From positions 339,501-403,500 of the forward strand of contig BROG01000264.1 in assembly GCA_030159075.1 (NCBI GenBank): a DNA stretch of 64,000 nt. Direction: 5' to 3'. A model generated the notes under the pieces. The model worked only from the letters and a program-made list of their open reading frames with translations, had not been told where the DNA came from and did no database searches. This document shows positions 15,536 through 26,475 of this stretch, one piece after another. How positions within the stretch are numbered: position 1 is the stretch's first letter; the number at the start of each line of letters is the position of its first letter. Position numbers and translations under genes: made by a program. Source of the stretch: Atrina japonica (taxonomy: Eukaryota > Mollusca > Bivalvia > Pterioida > Pinnidae).

Positions 15536-17112
15536 AGTAAAATTGAAGAAGTATCAATCAATAATCAAAAACTCAAGTCCATTATAGCACGACGAATTAG
15601 ATGTCCAAATAGTCTCAACATGAATAACAATTACGAATCCCACACGGGATAAGACCAGGTGTCCGGAAGGAGTCAGCGTCTTCTGCTGGCATGCCACACC
15701 CGTCGCAAATGTTCCATGGAAACCTTTCTAGTTCGATGAACGGGTCAAATTCGGTAAAAAGGTCAAGTTTGGTGATGAGGTCAAGTTCGCCGAAATCTAA
15801 TATCTCTGAGAGGGTTTAACAAGTTTAACAAGATCCCCGTTTCGACCATAAAACTTCTTAAACGACGACTCCAAGCGTTCAACAACGTAACTTTGTGTAA
15901 GTTGTTTATTGCCTAGTCATTTAGCTCTCAGAACAAAATATTCATAAAAAGAGCATGTTCTGGCATAACGTATAAGTTGTAAAATGAAAACGCCATAGGC
16001 AGGAGAAGATGGAATATTACTACTTAGAAACAGAAAGTTTGTGATATGGAAATTGAAATCGTCTCGTTTGTCATAGAGGGATGTGTGAAGTTGACGGTCT
16101 TTTCCAATCGACAGGAGTAAATCTAGGTAAGAAGCAGATGTGTTGTTCTCTGTCGTCTCATTGATCTCTAGCTCAACAGGATACATCTGGCCGAGGTAAT
16201 ACTGAAATTCTGAATTATGGACAGAACATCGTCGATATACCTGTAAGTAAAAATGAACCAATATGCTAACTGTTTGTTTCCTTTGGAGAGCAGAGACTGT
16301 ATAAATTCCGCTTCATATGAATACAAAAATATGTCAGCCAAGAGAGATGCACAATTGGTACCCATTGGAATGTCGACAATCTGTTCGAAAACTTTTCCCG
16401 CAAAAACCACGAATATGTTGTCTACTAGAAACCCCAGCATCTTGATAATATCGTCTTCAGTGTACTTTGTATTGGAATCAGAGTGTTCCTTGACAAAATG
16501 AGGTTCTTCATGACCTAACACCAAATATTTATATCTGCGATTTCTATTTTTGTATACAAAAGAGTTTTGTATAATAGATGTTAATCTGTTTTTGAGTTTT
16601 TGATGAGGAATTGTTGTGTAAAGGGTCGAAAAATCAAAAGACTTATTGCTTGTAATATGTTTGAAATTTGGAGATTTTAAATGTTCCAACAATTTCTTTG
16701 AATTCTTTAGGATCCACATCTGATTGACTCCGCTTCTTGAGTAGACCGTTATACAGTACTTCTGAAAACCTTGTTTAATATGTGTTAGAATTTTGGTTAG
16801 CAAAATAGGTTTGTCGAACACTTAGATGACCCCGTAATGAAGCGGTGTTTATAGGGATGTTTGTGCATCTTCGGAATCAAATAAATATATGGCAATCCAA
16901 GCTCCGTGACATTTATGGGTATTCCAAATGAAGCGAGAACGGATTTATGATTATCTAATATTTCAGAGGTAGCGAAAACGGTTAGAGAGTATGTAGGATT
17001 TAGTGTGTTTAGTCCAAGTTCGTCTTGTAGGATGCTGAAGTAGTATCGCCTGCAGACAAATGTGAAGTTGTTAAATGCTTTGTCAGCAGGAACGATAATG
17101 AAATTTTCATGG
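15536..17112 (-). pseudogene. PLE-2 Penelope-like reverse transcriptase remnant
   Basis: The longest retroelement remnant here. Read on the minus strand from 17112, it encodes an N-terminal block IIVPADKAFNNF..VCRRYYF, then a degenerate LPYIYLIPKMHKHPYKHRF. After a break near 16821 come the RT core motifs DFSTLYTTIPH, PMGTNCASLLADIFLYSYEA and YRYIDDVLSI (frame 16821-16168). The frame then shifts to SELEINETTE-like sequence, an AYGVFILQLIRYARTC block, and the PLE-2 3' tail ending near 15536. At least two frameshifts make it non-functional. The ADK..N, Y..PK.HK and YIDDV order resembles Penelope-like elements; no GIY-YIG endonuclease was recognised. The exact clade is inferred. Confidence 0.75.
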
Positions 17113-17197
17113 AGACGAAAAGTTATCTGCCAACATAAGGGTCACGAAAAATTGAATTATGTTTTGTGAAATCAAACAACCAAAAGATACAGAAAAA

Positions 17198-17376
17198 GAT
17201 ATATTAAAAAAATCAGATGCCAAAGTATAAATCTTTAGGATGTCCAGGATATAGATACAAATCTGGTAAAAACTATACAAACAAGAACCTCTGAAATTCA
17301 AGAGGTGGGATCAGGTGCCATGGAGAAGTAAACATCCCCTATTGACCGGTCACACCGCCGTGAGTCCACAGTCAAA
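17198..17376 (-). repeat. PLE-A 3' fragment
   Basis: AAAAAATCAGATGCCAAAG through GAGGTGGGATCAGGTGCCAT to GTCACACCGCCGTGAGTCC, minus strand. It lies a few bases from an oppositely oriented stub. Confidence 0.7.
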
Positions 17377-17382
17377 TCTTGT

Positions 17383-17479
17383 TTTCCAGAGGTCCGTGTT
17401 TCTCCATTTTAACCAGATTTATATCTATATCCTGAACATTCCAAAGGTTTATACTTTGGTATCTGATATTTTTATATAC
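17383..17479 (+). repeat. PLE-A 3' stub, inverted relative to its neighbour
   Basis: TTCCAGAGGTCCGTGTTTCT to ACTTTGGTATCTGATATTTT, plus strand. With 17198-17376 it makes a tail-to-tail inverted pair. Confidence 0.7.
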
Positions 17480-17699
17480 TAAAGTATTAACCTTCAGGGT
17501 GTCCATTATATATATATTACACCAAAGATAATAAATTTCTGACACATTTGAGCTCCAAAGCCATCCAATTTCCTACCGTGCACGCGCATTTTGATCAATC
17601 GGAGAAAAAATAAGACCGAGCATATTTGTGTCCAACCTTTCACATTTAACTTTTTAAAGAGAAAAAAAGAAAAAAAGAAAACCACTGATTGGATTAAAT

Positions 17700-18700
17700 C
17701 CAAACATGATATGAATGTTGCTTATAAGGTGCTGACCAAGTGCTCTCATCTTTGGTACTGATCCAACATAAAGGTCAGCGGAGAGCTTAGTTTTACATAG
17801 GAGCCTATGAGAAACCCCTACTACAAACCTTCTTCTTTAGAACCGCTGAATAGATTGAAACCAAACTTAGCATTAATTTTGTTTACAAGGTAAACGTCCC
17901 CTATTTACAAGGTACTTACTGTTTGTTGTTACTGTGGGTGTCGATCCACCATCCAAGATGGCCTTTAGTTGGGACTTTAGTTCAACATAGGACCATATGG
18001 TAAATACATTCAATACAATTTTCTTCTATAGAACCGTTGAATGGATTGAAACTAAAAATCGCATGACTGTTCCTTACAAGATGTTGAACAACTGCTGTTA
18101 CGTTGGTGCCAGTCGACCTTCAAAGATTGTCGTCAGTGGGAATTTTAATTAAACACAGAACCTTTGGGATATAAAAAATATAATATCTCAAATACCAAAC
18201 TGTAAATCGTAAGGAGGTCCAGGATACATATACAGATTTGGTGATATTGGATAAATACGGATTTTCAGAAATATAGAGTTGGGATCAGGTGCCATGGAGA
18301 AGTGAGCATCCCCGTATGACCGGTCACACCTGCTGCTGACACAGCCAAACCTACACAAAACAGGTGAGGAAGAAATCTCCGTCACAGCCGATATGGACAA
18401 CTCAACAACCGCCATCGATCGGGCAACCCAACATCACATCCAGCGAAACAGAACAATCGCAAACAAGACCACCACACCGACCACAAATATACATAGGAGA
18501 AATATATACAATGATTTACTTCTAGAGAAACGCTGAATTGATTTGAACCAAACATTGCAGGAATGTCCATACAGGGTACTAACCAAGTATTATTACGTTG
18601 TTACTGATTTGTTATCCAAGATGACAACTAGCAGGGGCATAATCCAACATAGGACCCTAAAGGGAAATACATACAATGATCCTCTATATGAGAACTTCCT
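17700..18700 (+). repeat. Tandem repeat of about 230 bp, three diverged copies
   Basis: Each unit runs through TTCTTCTTTAGAACCGCTGAA, TTGAAACCAAAC, GTTACTGTGGG/GTTGGTGCC, CCAAGATGGC and TCAACATAGGACCATATGG. Copies begin near 17830, 18025 and 18515. A PLE-A fragment splits the last copy at 18172-18475. No coding function; 17480-17700 holds nothing recognised. Confidence 0.65.
18172..18475 (-). repeat. PLE-A 3' fragment inserted in a tandem repeat
   Basis: A minus-strand copy with AATATCTCAAATACCAAAC, GGGATCAGGTGCCATGGAGA, CAACAACCGCCATCGA, and GAAACAGAACAATCGCAAAC close to the RT end. It interrupts the 230-bp tandem repeat, so it is the younger of the two. Confidence 0.7.
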
Positions 18701-19235
18701 AATGAATAGGTGAAGTGCTTAAAAGTTTGCCCTTGCTATGGACGGACGCTAATGCATTTAGGGTTCATTTCATTGCCACACCTTCCATAACACAGTACCA
18801 GGATATTGAGTCTTATTAGAAAGGCTCGGAATACTCAATTTAGTTTTAGTCGGAAGGTTGTCGTTAATTAACATTTAATTGTGAGGAGGTTTTACTTGTC
18901 TTTGTTCAAATTTGAGTGATGGAGATTGTTAACGGTCAGTATGGGATGCTGACCACTCCATGGCAACTGACTGGAGTCGGCGTTTGTTTTTTAATATATA
19001 GATAAAGATCCATTTACACGAATGTCATTTTAAATTTATGATTTCAATTCATGTAATAACCAATAGGTCTGAATTTACTATTCCACGTGTGAAATTTATA
19101 AAACAAAACATATCGTTATATTACTTTAATGTGGAAATTTTAATACAATTTTAAAATATATATAATATATTCGAAATGAATAAACATGACATTAGCGACG
19201 CAACTGGTATGTGATGTGAACATCCGAAACTGCTG
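18701..19235. other. Non-coding stretch
   Basis: Nothing recognisable apart from general AT richness. Confidence 0.4.
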
Positions 19236-20070
19236 AAGAAAAAGAAGAAATTGCTAGCGGTGTCCTTTAATTTCACATACAAAATTGTGATTACATTACA
19301 TGTAAATGCAATATATCCCAGCGAACTAGAAATTAAAGATACAACAGAATCAAGCACACACGCTTCATACTTAGACATTTTACTTACTATAAGCAAAGAC
19401 GGGAAATTGTCAACTAAGCTATACGACAACACGATGGTTACGGCTTTCCCATCGTAAATTTTCCACATTTAAGTAGTAATATCCCACAGTCCGATATGCC
19501 AGGGCGTGTTCAACATATGAACATTTCATAAACAGATATAAACTACTCACTGGCAAATTATTGATACAGGGATATCGAAAACCGTGTTTGATGTCAACGT
19601 TCCGCAAATTTTACGGTTGGTATAATATTCTTGTTTGCGATTGCTCTTTTTTCACGGGTTAAAATGTTGAGTTCCCTTTTCGTTGGCGGTTGTTGAGACG
19701 TCTGTACCAATTATGACGAGGATTCGTTCCTGACGTTTTTATCTGATTTAATTTTATTAGTGTTTTTACCCCACAAATGATTGGATATGCCAGGGCGTGT
19801 TCAACATATGAACATTTCATAAACAGATATAAACTACTCACTGGCAAATTATTGATACAGGGATATCGAAAACCGTGTTTGATGTCAACGTTCCGCAAAT
19901 TTTACGGTCGGTATAAAATTCTTGTTTGCTATTACTCTTGTTTCACGGGATGAAATGTTGAGTTGCCTTTTCGTTGGCGGTTGTTGAGACGTCTCTACCA
20001 ATTATGACGAGGATTCGTTCTTAACGTTTTTAACTGATTTAATTTTATTAGTGTTTTTACCCCACACTCA
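19236..20070 (+). pseudogene. PLE-A RT 3' part with an internal tandem duplication
   Basis: It starts with LAVSFNFTYKI-like RT sequence, loses the YIDDV core, then reads NAIYPSELEIKDTTESSTHA and a broken LYDN..VNFPHLSSNI. From GATATGCCAGGGCGTGTTCA (about 19493) a segment of roughly 300 bp is repeated head to tail, the second copy starting near 19786. Both copies include the PLE-A region TTGGCGGTTGTTGAGACGTC. It lacks the upstream RT core, so it cannot be active. Confidence 0.75.
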
Positions 20071-20084
20071 ACAAGTTTTCAGTT

Positions 20085-20230
20085 ATATGGTGGTGACAGT
20101 TTTAATGGTAAAGGAGAGAACCCGGTTACAATGTTCACCGGTCTTCCGCAAGTAAATTGGCAAACTTTCTCACTAAGTCAATTTAGGTTCCAGCGGGCTC
20201 GAACCTGCGTTGACCTGATGTGATACCACC
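20085..20230 (-). repeat. SINE-2 partial
   Basis: It contains AGAACCCGGTTACAATGTT, CACCGGTCTTCCGCAAGTAA and TTCCAGCGGGCTCGAACCTG (a B-box-like element on the minus strand) shared with the SINE-2 copies at 55.1 and 60.7 kb. The tRNA-like 5' end is missing. Confidence 0.65.
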
Positions 20231-21160
20231 AAATTCTTAAACTCATATATATTTAACTTATATATTTTGTGAAAATTGCTAGAGAAACCCAGTTTTGTAA
20301 TTATTAACTTGCAAACTGATTAACTCATTTTACCATTTAAATATGAATAACATATTAGACCTGAACTTATTTTCACAAAATATATAGGAATACTAAGACT
20401 CCGGTTTTATTCTCAAGATTTACTAGCAAATAATGAATTATTCCGTAATGACGTATGTTAATTTTATGACGAAATGTCCATTCGAAATCGCGAAAATATT
20501 AAATATCATCTAACAAATAATTGTAGAACTTGTGTATCGCGAAGATAAGTTCCCACGGATATTTACGGATTTACAGTATATACATTTTTATGCCTATGTA
20601 TAGCTCTTAATTGTTATTGTACACCAAGGACAAGAAGTGAAAGTATAATAGAATCGAAATATTTTTGGTAAACGCAGTTAATGCCATTGTCTTTATGTTT
20701 TACATGTATCATTATCATGATCTACCTGATTGTTGGCCTTGTTGATGGAAATATCTGTTCACCAAATCACTGGGTGTCTGTATACAGAAATTAAAATTAA
20801 GGTTTCTTGTTCTGTCTTTATAACGAAAACTATTCTTATATCGTATGGTGTTTGGATCTTTCAGCACGTCATATGAATTGTCCTTTTAAATAGAAGATCG
20901 TCTGTTCTGATTAGAGAGTCTGAAATATACTAAAATTATTATCATTCAAGGGTTACATTATTAAATGCATTTATTTAGAAACATATTACCAGTACTGCAT
21001 GAAAAGGAAATTAATAAAAAATATATAGAAATATATAGAATTGATAGGTTGATTTTGTCAGATAGAGCCTATACAATGTTCTTAATTCTTATGAATTATT
21101 TTTATGAATGGCCTCTCTTGTACAACTTTAACTTTGATAATTCATTAAAAATACATTAAA
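20231..21160. other. AT-rich non-coding stretch
   Basis: Contains TTTTGTGAAAATTGCT at 20268 and its rough inverse TTTTCACAAAATATATAGGA at 20370, words also seen in repeat family F. No gene is supported. Confidence 0.4.
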
Positions 21161-21162
21161 AA

Positions 21163-21240
21163 ATTTTCCATGGAAACCTTTCTAGTCAAATTCGGTGAAA
21201 AGGTCAAGTTTGGTGATAAGGTCAAGTTCAGTGAAAAGCA
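21163..21240 (-). repeat. PLE-2 3' stub
   Basis: TTTCCATGGAAACCTTTCTA followed by AAAAGGTCAAGTTTGGTGAT, the PLE-2 tail on the minus strand. Confidence 0.65.
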
Positions 21241-21494
21241 CAATTGGTGTCACTGTCTGTGGCCGTGTATTAAAATTATGACGGATCATATAACTTTGGT
21301 ATGATGTCAAAGTTTGTATTGCAGTATAAATATATAGATAAAATTGAAATATTTCTTCTTTTTTTGCATGAACTACCTTGATTTGTATTGCTGTACTACA
21401 TTTACCAGGTAAATAAATACCTTTCTGATTCATGAATGAAACTGCAAGTATCTTTTCGCTCTCCACCAGTAGTAGTTGTCTGTCCCAGACAAGT

Positions 21495-21725
21495 AGAGTC
21501 GTCTGTACCAAATGTGACGACCTGTTTCATTTGATTTTGACTGTGGAGTCACGGCGGGTGTAATCGGTCAACAGGTGATGCTTACTCCTCCATGGCACCT
21601 GATCCCACCTCTGGAGTTCCAGAGGTCCATGTTTATCCAATAATCGCTAGATTGCATGTGGATCCTCTATAACACCTGATCCTACCTCTGGATATTCAGA
21701 GGTCCGTGGTTGTCCAATGTTCGCA
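21495..21725 (+). repeat. PLE-A 3' fragment with internal duplication
   Basis: GACTGTGGAGTCACGGCGGG to CACCTGATCCCACCTCTGGA, then CAGAGGTCCATG. The module (CACCTGATCC..ACCTCTGGA, CAGAGGTCC) occurs a second time at 21675-21710. Confidence 0.65.
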
Positions 21726-21929
21726 AAATTTGTATATTTTTCTCCTATACATCTCGATAAATAATATTTTGCTATTTGTGCTTTTTAGGGTTATACATAA
21801 GAATGAGTTTATTATGCATAGAAAGGCAAAATATGTCTTTCTGATCAGCTTTTTTACTTTTGGAACTTTGCGTATGTTCTATATATGAAGAAGGATGTTA
21901 TAATGGAGATGAAAAGTATTGTCGGCTTT

Positions 21930-22015
21930 ACATAAGAGTAACCTTTTGATTATCATACGGATGATTCTACTCACTTTTCGGTTATGAAAAGCTGCACGGA
22001 AAAAAGGTTCTCATT
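21930..22015 (+). repeat. Family C fragment
   Basis: ACATAAGAGTAACCTTTTGA and TTATCATACGGATGATTCTA, matching 10.6 and 12.9 kb. Confidence 0.65.
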
Positions 22016-22089
22016 TCCATAAAATAGATCCAACTGGTAATAAACAGATGTCAATGACATTGAAAAATGCACCTTTACACTAAAATGTA

Positions 22090-22206
22090 TTGATCTGCTT
22101 CCTACTGTCATTCGGTCATTGAGCCATGTTAGTTCTGTCGGAACACCTTGCTGGAGCAGGAAGCAGATCGCTTTGTTTATGTTTTGGCAGGGATTTGATC
22201 TTTGGA
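22090..22206. repeat. Repeat family D with terminal inverted repeat, right half
   Basis: GATCTGCTTCCTACTGTC..TCGGAACACCTTGCTG is shared with 45630-45728. The right end AGGAAGCAGATCGCTTTGTT continues as the reverse complement of the left end of the 45-kb copy, so together they define a small element with roughly 47-bp inverted ends. 22207-23128 holds only a PLE-A stub at 22630-22690. Confidence 0.6.
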
Positions 22207-22629
22207 AAAATGAAATAACTTTTGGATTTACTATGGATGAACTAACCATTTCTCTGTTTGTACGTTGCTGAAAAATTCACTGAATGCACAGATGTATATT
22301 TCTGTTGAAACATCTGTAGACACGGTAAACACAAAAGTATAGGTAAGATTCGATGAGTATTGTTCAGCCTCTGGGACTTCGCACGTTTAGCGTTGCGAGA
22401 ACAGATATACAATGAAAACCGATATAACTAATTCGCCTTTTTTACCAGCTGTGGAACTTGATTTTCCGGAGAACATTTACAAATATGTCATCTGTATGGG
22501 GATATGAAGTGGGAATGTTTCAAAACATTTTTTTCAACACTTTGTTTTTATTAAAAGTTCAAAAGCTTTTTATCTTCGTAGTTCAGCTTTAAGATCTTGT
22601 ATATGACGATTGATATCTCACTTATTTAA

Positions 22630-22690
22630 TTTGTGGGTGTGACCAGTCGGCAGAGGATTCTTACTGCTCCATGTCACCTGATCTCACCTA
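22630..22690 (+). repeat. PLE-A stub
   Basis: GGGTGTGACCAGTCGGCAGA followed by CTCCATGTCACCTGATCTCA, a worn short copy of the PLE-A tail. Confidence 0.5.
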
Positions 22691-23130
22691 TGGATTTACA
22701 TGCGTACGTGAGTTTCCAATTCTCACCTGCATTGTATATTGTCGCATGAACCTTTTTTCGATTAATACTTTGGTAACTGCGATGATACATAATAACATAT
22801 AGGAATGACCTAATATCGAGTACTGTTTTACCGCCACTTTTCCCGCATAATTATGTTTGCCATTGTACTTGGGCATTTCAATCTGCACTCAACTAATAAT
22901 ATGGGAATTCAGAATAGCAGCATATCAGTAGGTCGCTTCTACAAACTTCTATATATATTATTTAATAAGGAGTTCTAGCTATAAACTTTTGTATACTTTT
23001 ATTACAATTGTGAAATATATGTTATTTTGTAATATGAAGTTACAATGGTTTCGTGTACAACAGGGAGAGGAGGACGTTTATAATGTTGTTATATCCTTTG
23101 TCCAATCCCATTTCTTTTGAAAATAAAGTA

Positions 23131-23285
23131 CAGTAAAACCTGCTTTAGAGACCACCTGTGTATAAAGATCACCTGGTCATAAAGTCCATTAATAATACCA
23201 TTTCTGTACAAATCAGCTTCTATATAAGACCATCTCGAGACTGGTTTTGATGTCCCTAAGGGGTCTTTATATATAAGTTTCACTG
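23131..23285. mobile_element. 155-bp TA-flanked MITE (mariner-like)
   Basis: It begins CAGTAAAACCTGCTTTAGAG and ends AAGTTTCACTG, flanked on both sides by TA (23129-23130, 23286-23287), as expected for a Tc1/mariner-type non-autonomous element. Internal words are GACCACCTGTGTATAAAGA and GTCCCTAAGGGGTCTTTATA. Relatives are at 14212, 26855 and 41671. Confidence 0.75.
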
Positions 23286-23411
23286 TATGTTTAAATTAAG
23301 ATATTCATTTATTTTACATTAAGATCATAAGTGACCTTCGATTTTTATCCGAATGAGGAAAAATAATAATGTAATTCCGAAGTCAGATCCAGAAAATATA
23401 TTAACAACTCT

Positions 23412-23780
23412 ATTGTCACAATAATAAAATGTAATAAAAGCTTGAATTATTGGTAAATTTGGTGAATTCGGACCGTTATGGCAAGATTCGTATACGAATA
23501 TCCATTGCGGTAGCAGAAATCCATTGCGCTGGTTAAATGTATAACTGGTTATTTGTTTTCCTTAGACTTACAACAATAATTAAAAGTCGTATTGATTCTA
23601 AGCTTAAACTTGACATATCTTTCGAATGACCTATTTTGAAAAAAATAAAATAAAAGCTTGTATATTGTGTAAATTTCGAGGATTTGGAACCTTATTTCAA
23701 GATTTGTACACGAATATCCATTGCGGTAGCAAAAACTATTGTGCTGGTTATAATGTGTGACTGATTACTTGTTTTGGACT
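23412..23780 (+). repeat. Diverged tandem duplication, about 220-bp period
   Basis: A block with AATAAAAGCTTG, GTATACGAATATCCATTGCG and GTAGCAGAAATCCATTGCGC (23434-23565) recurs in diverged form at 23648-23770 with CGAATATCCATTGCGGTAGC. No coding function is seen. Confidence 0.65.
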
Positions 23781-23797
23781 AACAAAATGTCGTATTC

Positions 23798-24906
23798 TAC
23801 GGAAGCCTATAAGGGTGACTTGAAAAAATATGTCGTAATTACGCCATACTGTCTCGTAATTACGCCATACTATCTCGTAATTACGACATAATTAAGTCTA
23901 ATTTCCCTGTTAAATGCACATAAATCCCCGTCAGGACAAAAATCTGTCTTTAGTATCCCCCGCCAATTGTTGGTAGAAGAGATAATGAACTCGTGTCGAT
24001 GACTTCCATTAACAACACTTATAAAATCACGTGTTCGTGTTTTCGTGATACGAATTGTATTTAAGAATAAGACGTGAAAAAAATCTTGAAATGTTTCAGA
24101 ATAGACTAACTCTTCTAATTGTTCTCGTGGTATTGCATAAGTTATTGCAGTAATACTAAAACACAATATCACAATACTTTTACGCAACTCACTAATTCGT
24201 AAAGCTGAACTCGTTATATAATGTTATAACTCACCAACACGTTAATTTTATCAAGTGTTTACAAAGTTCAAACACGTTAAGAGCTGGTCTGGCAGTAATA
24301 CTCAAAAACAATATCAAAATACTTTTACGCAACTCACTAATTCGTAAAGCTGAACTCGTGATATAATGTTATAACTCACCAACACGTTAATTTTATCAAG
24401 TGTTTACAAAGTTCAAACACTTTAAGAGCCGGTCTGGCTCAGTCGATAGCGCGCTCGACTTTGGATCATGAGGTCGTGAGTTCGAGTCCCGCCGGCAGCA
24501 GGTTGGTTTCCTGTTTTTCGGATGAGACAGTAAAACTTGAGGTCTCATGTCACAGTAGGTGTCGGCACGTTATAGAACCCTCACTGCTCAATGGCCGTAA
24601 GTGCCGAGCATAGGCCAAACTTTGAAGCCTTTCACCGGCATATGGTGACGTCTCCATATGAGTGAAAGATTCTTTATTGGGACGATAAACAAACAAACAA
24701 TCAAACACCTTAAGTCTTGGCACATAAACGTTTCCGTACGACATATTATGTCGTAATTACGACTTAGTTATGTCGTAATTACGAGATATTATGTCGTAAT
24801 TACGACTTAATCATGTGGCAATGACGACTTAGATATGTAGTAATTACGCGATAGCATGTCGTAATAACGACATATTTTTTCCACGTGGCCATTACAGGCT
24901 TCCGCA
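23798..24906. mobile_element. 1.1-kb terminal-inverted-repeat element with TCGTAATTACGA palindromes
   Basis: The ends TACGGAAGCCTATAAGGG and, reversed, TGCGGAAGCCTGTAATGG continue as inverted repeats for about 50 bp, into AAAAATATGTCGTAATTACG. A 6-bp GTATTC duplication flanks the element (23792-23797 and 24907-24912). Both subterminal regions (23828-23890, 24738-24875) carry multiple copies of the palindrome TCGTAATTACGA. The centre holds a 145-bp direct duplication (24148-24292, 24293-24437) and a SINE-1. A 105-codon frame at 24187-23870 (-) has a signal-peptide-like start but no ATG. It is a non-autonomous DNA transposon of unassigned superfamily. Confidence 0.75.
24427..24700 (+). mobile_element. 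tRNA-derived SINE-1, full length
   Basis: The head has the A box TGGCTCAGTCGATAGCG and B box GAGTTCGAGTCCC. A core with CACAGTAGGTGTCGGCACG and GACGTCTCCATATGAGTGAA follows, then a tail AAACAAACAAACAA. The target duplication TCAAACACYTTAAG lies at 24413-24426 and 24701-24714. The upstream 145-bp direct duplication includes the first 11 nt of this SINE, so it happened after SINE insertion. Confidence 0.85.
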
Positions 24907-24912
24907 GTATTC

Positions 24913-25332
24913 ACTGTAACCTAAAACGTAACATATTTTTCGAATGACCTTTTAGAAGTATTCAAAATTTCATATTCTAGATTCGCATTGCAAGTAAACA
25001 ATCATAAAATAACACATAAACGGGTATCAAATAAAAACCGAACACCTGTAAGGCCATTAACACTAAAACCTGTAAAATACCTCCGCGTGTCAAGTGCAGT
25101 GATCCTTTATTAAACACGGTATACAGATTTCTACAAACCTGTAATTTGAGCATCGTGTATGTATGTATTGTTCGCAGAAGTCGTTTACTACCATATCTAT
25201 AGGTATTCAGCAGGAATCACATTCATTCTGTATTTGTCCCATGTACGGAATATCACGTCAGTGTAAAATTAACATAATTTAATTTTCTACAGAATAATCC
25301 GAGCGTGATCAAGTGGAGTTATGTTACAACAT
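24913..25332. other. Non-coding stretch
   Basis: Nothing recognised. Confidence 0.4.
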
Positions 25333-25712
25333 CTTATAGGGGCATAAGCTGTGTTTACCCCAAAACATTATTATGATTTTTTTTCTACTTTTACTACTTG
25401 TAATTGATGTACAACAACAAAAGAAGAGCTATACACAGGCATAAAAATCTTAGATTCCTACATATTTTGTGAAAATAAGGTCAGGGCTAATGTGGTATTC
25501 ATATACAAATAGTAAGTTTGAGTTGATCAATTGCAATTGAAAAAAAGTACCAAACCTGTGTTTTCCAAACACTTTTCACAAGATATATAGGAATTTAAGA
25601 ATTTGTATGCCTGTGTATATATCTGTTTTGTCATTGAAATCACTCTAAGTAGTAAAAAGTGGGATAATATTTTTTGAAAAAAAAACACACAGCTAATACC
25701 CCTTTAATAAAC
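25333..25712 (+). mobile_element. Family F MITE, most complete copy
   Basis: The left end AGGGGCATAAGCTGTGTTT and right end (reversed) AAAGGGGTATTAGCTGTGTG are inverted repeats. Internal blocks AAGAGCTATACACAGGCATA and GTGAAAATAAGGTCAGG match the 3.5- and 55.7-kb copies. There is no transposase, so it is a non-autonomous DNA element of about 380 bp. 25713-26039 holds nothing recognised. Confidence 0.65.
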
Positions 25713-26039
25713 GACCAAATATTGTTGTTGGTTTATTTATATTTTTATTATCATTTTTGTTGTTGAAAATATTCTGTAAATATTGCAAAAAGTTATCGAA
25801 CATTAATTGGTTACCTTGTACAACATGTAGAATCTAAATTGAGATCATCTCGTTCACCATTACGTTTCACTTTTTACCTTTGCACATCAGGCATAATTAA
25901 TATCCGAATCATATTGGCTGTGGGATCCAATAAAACTGCTTTATCATCATGATGGTGTTTGTTTCACATTCCATTGCTCTTCAGATGGTGTGTATGTTTC
26001 ATATTTTAACTTCAGTATGCGATTTTTAAATAGTCCAAC

Positions 26040-26475
26040 CTGCCTTACAGTCTTACTGATAGAATCAATTAATATCTTAAATTCTTCTAAACTGAGATAG
26101 CCATCTTTTTACAGTGGTTTCCCCATGACGAATTTTTGGATTATTTGGCCTTGTCTAATACCACTTTCTCTTTATATCTTTGTTTGTTTATTGTTGTTTA
26201 ACGTCCCACTCAATAATCTTTCACTCATATGGAGACGTCACCAAATACCGGTGAAGGGCTTCAAATTTTGGCCTATGTTCCGCACTTACGACCACTGATC
26301 TTTGAGGGTTCTTTAACCTGCCGACACCTACTGTGACAAGGGACCTCGGTTTTTACTGTCTCATCCGAAGGTCAGTTCTCTTTAGAAAATGTGTTTAAAA
26401 TTGTAGGTCAAAAGAAAAGATCGTCTTGAGCATTATAACTTTGGTATTATGTTTATGAATTTTCAATGACTACCG
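26040..26475 (+). repeat. Family B copy interrupted by a SINE
   Basis: CTTCTAAACTGAGATAGCC, TTTACAGTGGTTT and TTATTTGGCCTTGTC lead into the SINE at 26175; the repeat resumes with TTTAGAAAATGTG and GATCGTCTTGAGCATTATAA. Confidence 0.75.
26175..26375 (-). mobile_element. SINE-1, truncated at its tRNA-like head
   Basis: The core (GACGTCACCAAATACCGGTG, CTTTAACCTGCCGACACCTA) and tail are present, but the tRNA-like head is missing. A perfect 9-bp duplication TTCTCTTTA flanks it at 26166-26174 and 26376-26384, so the truncation happened at insertion. Confidence 0.85.

Noticed and set aside
24427..24500. Functional tRNA gene
   Set aside because: A and B boxes are present but the acceptor stem does not pair and a SINE core and tail follow with target duplications.
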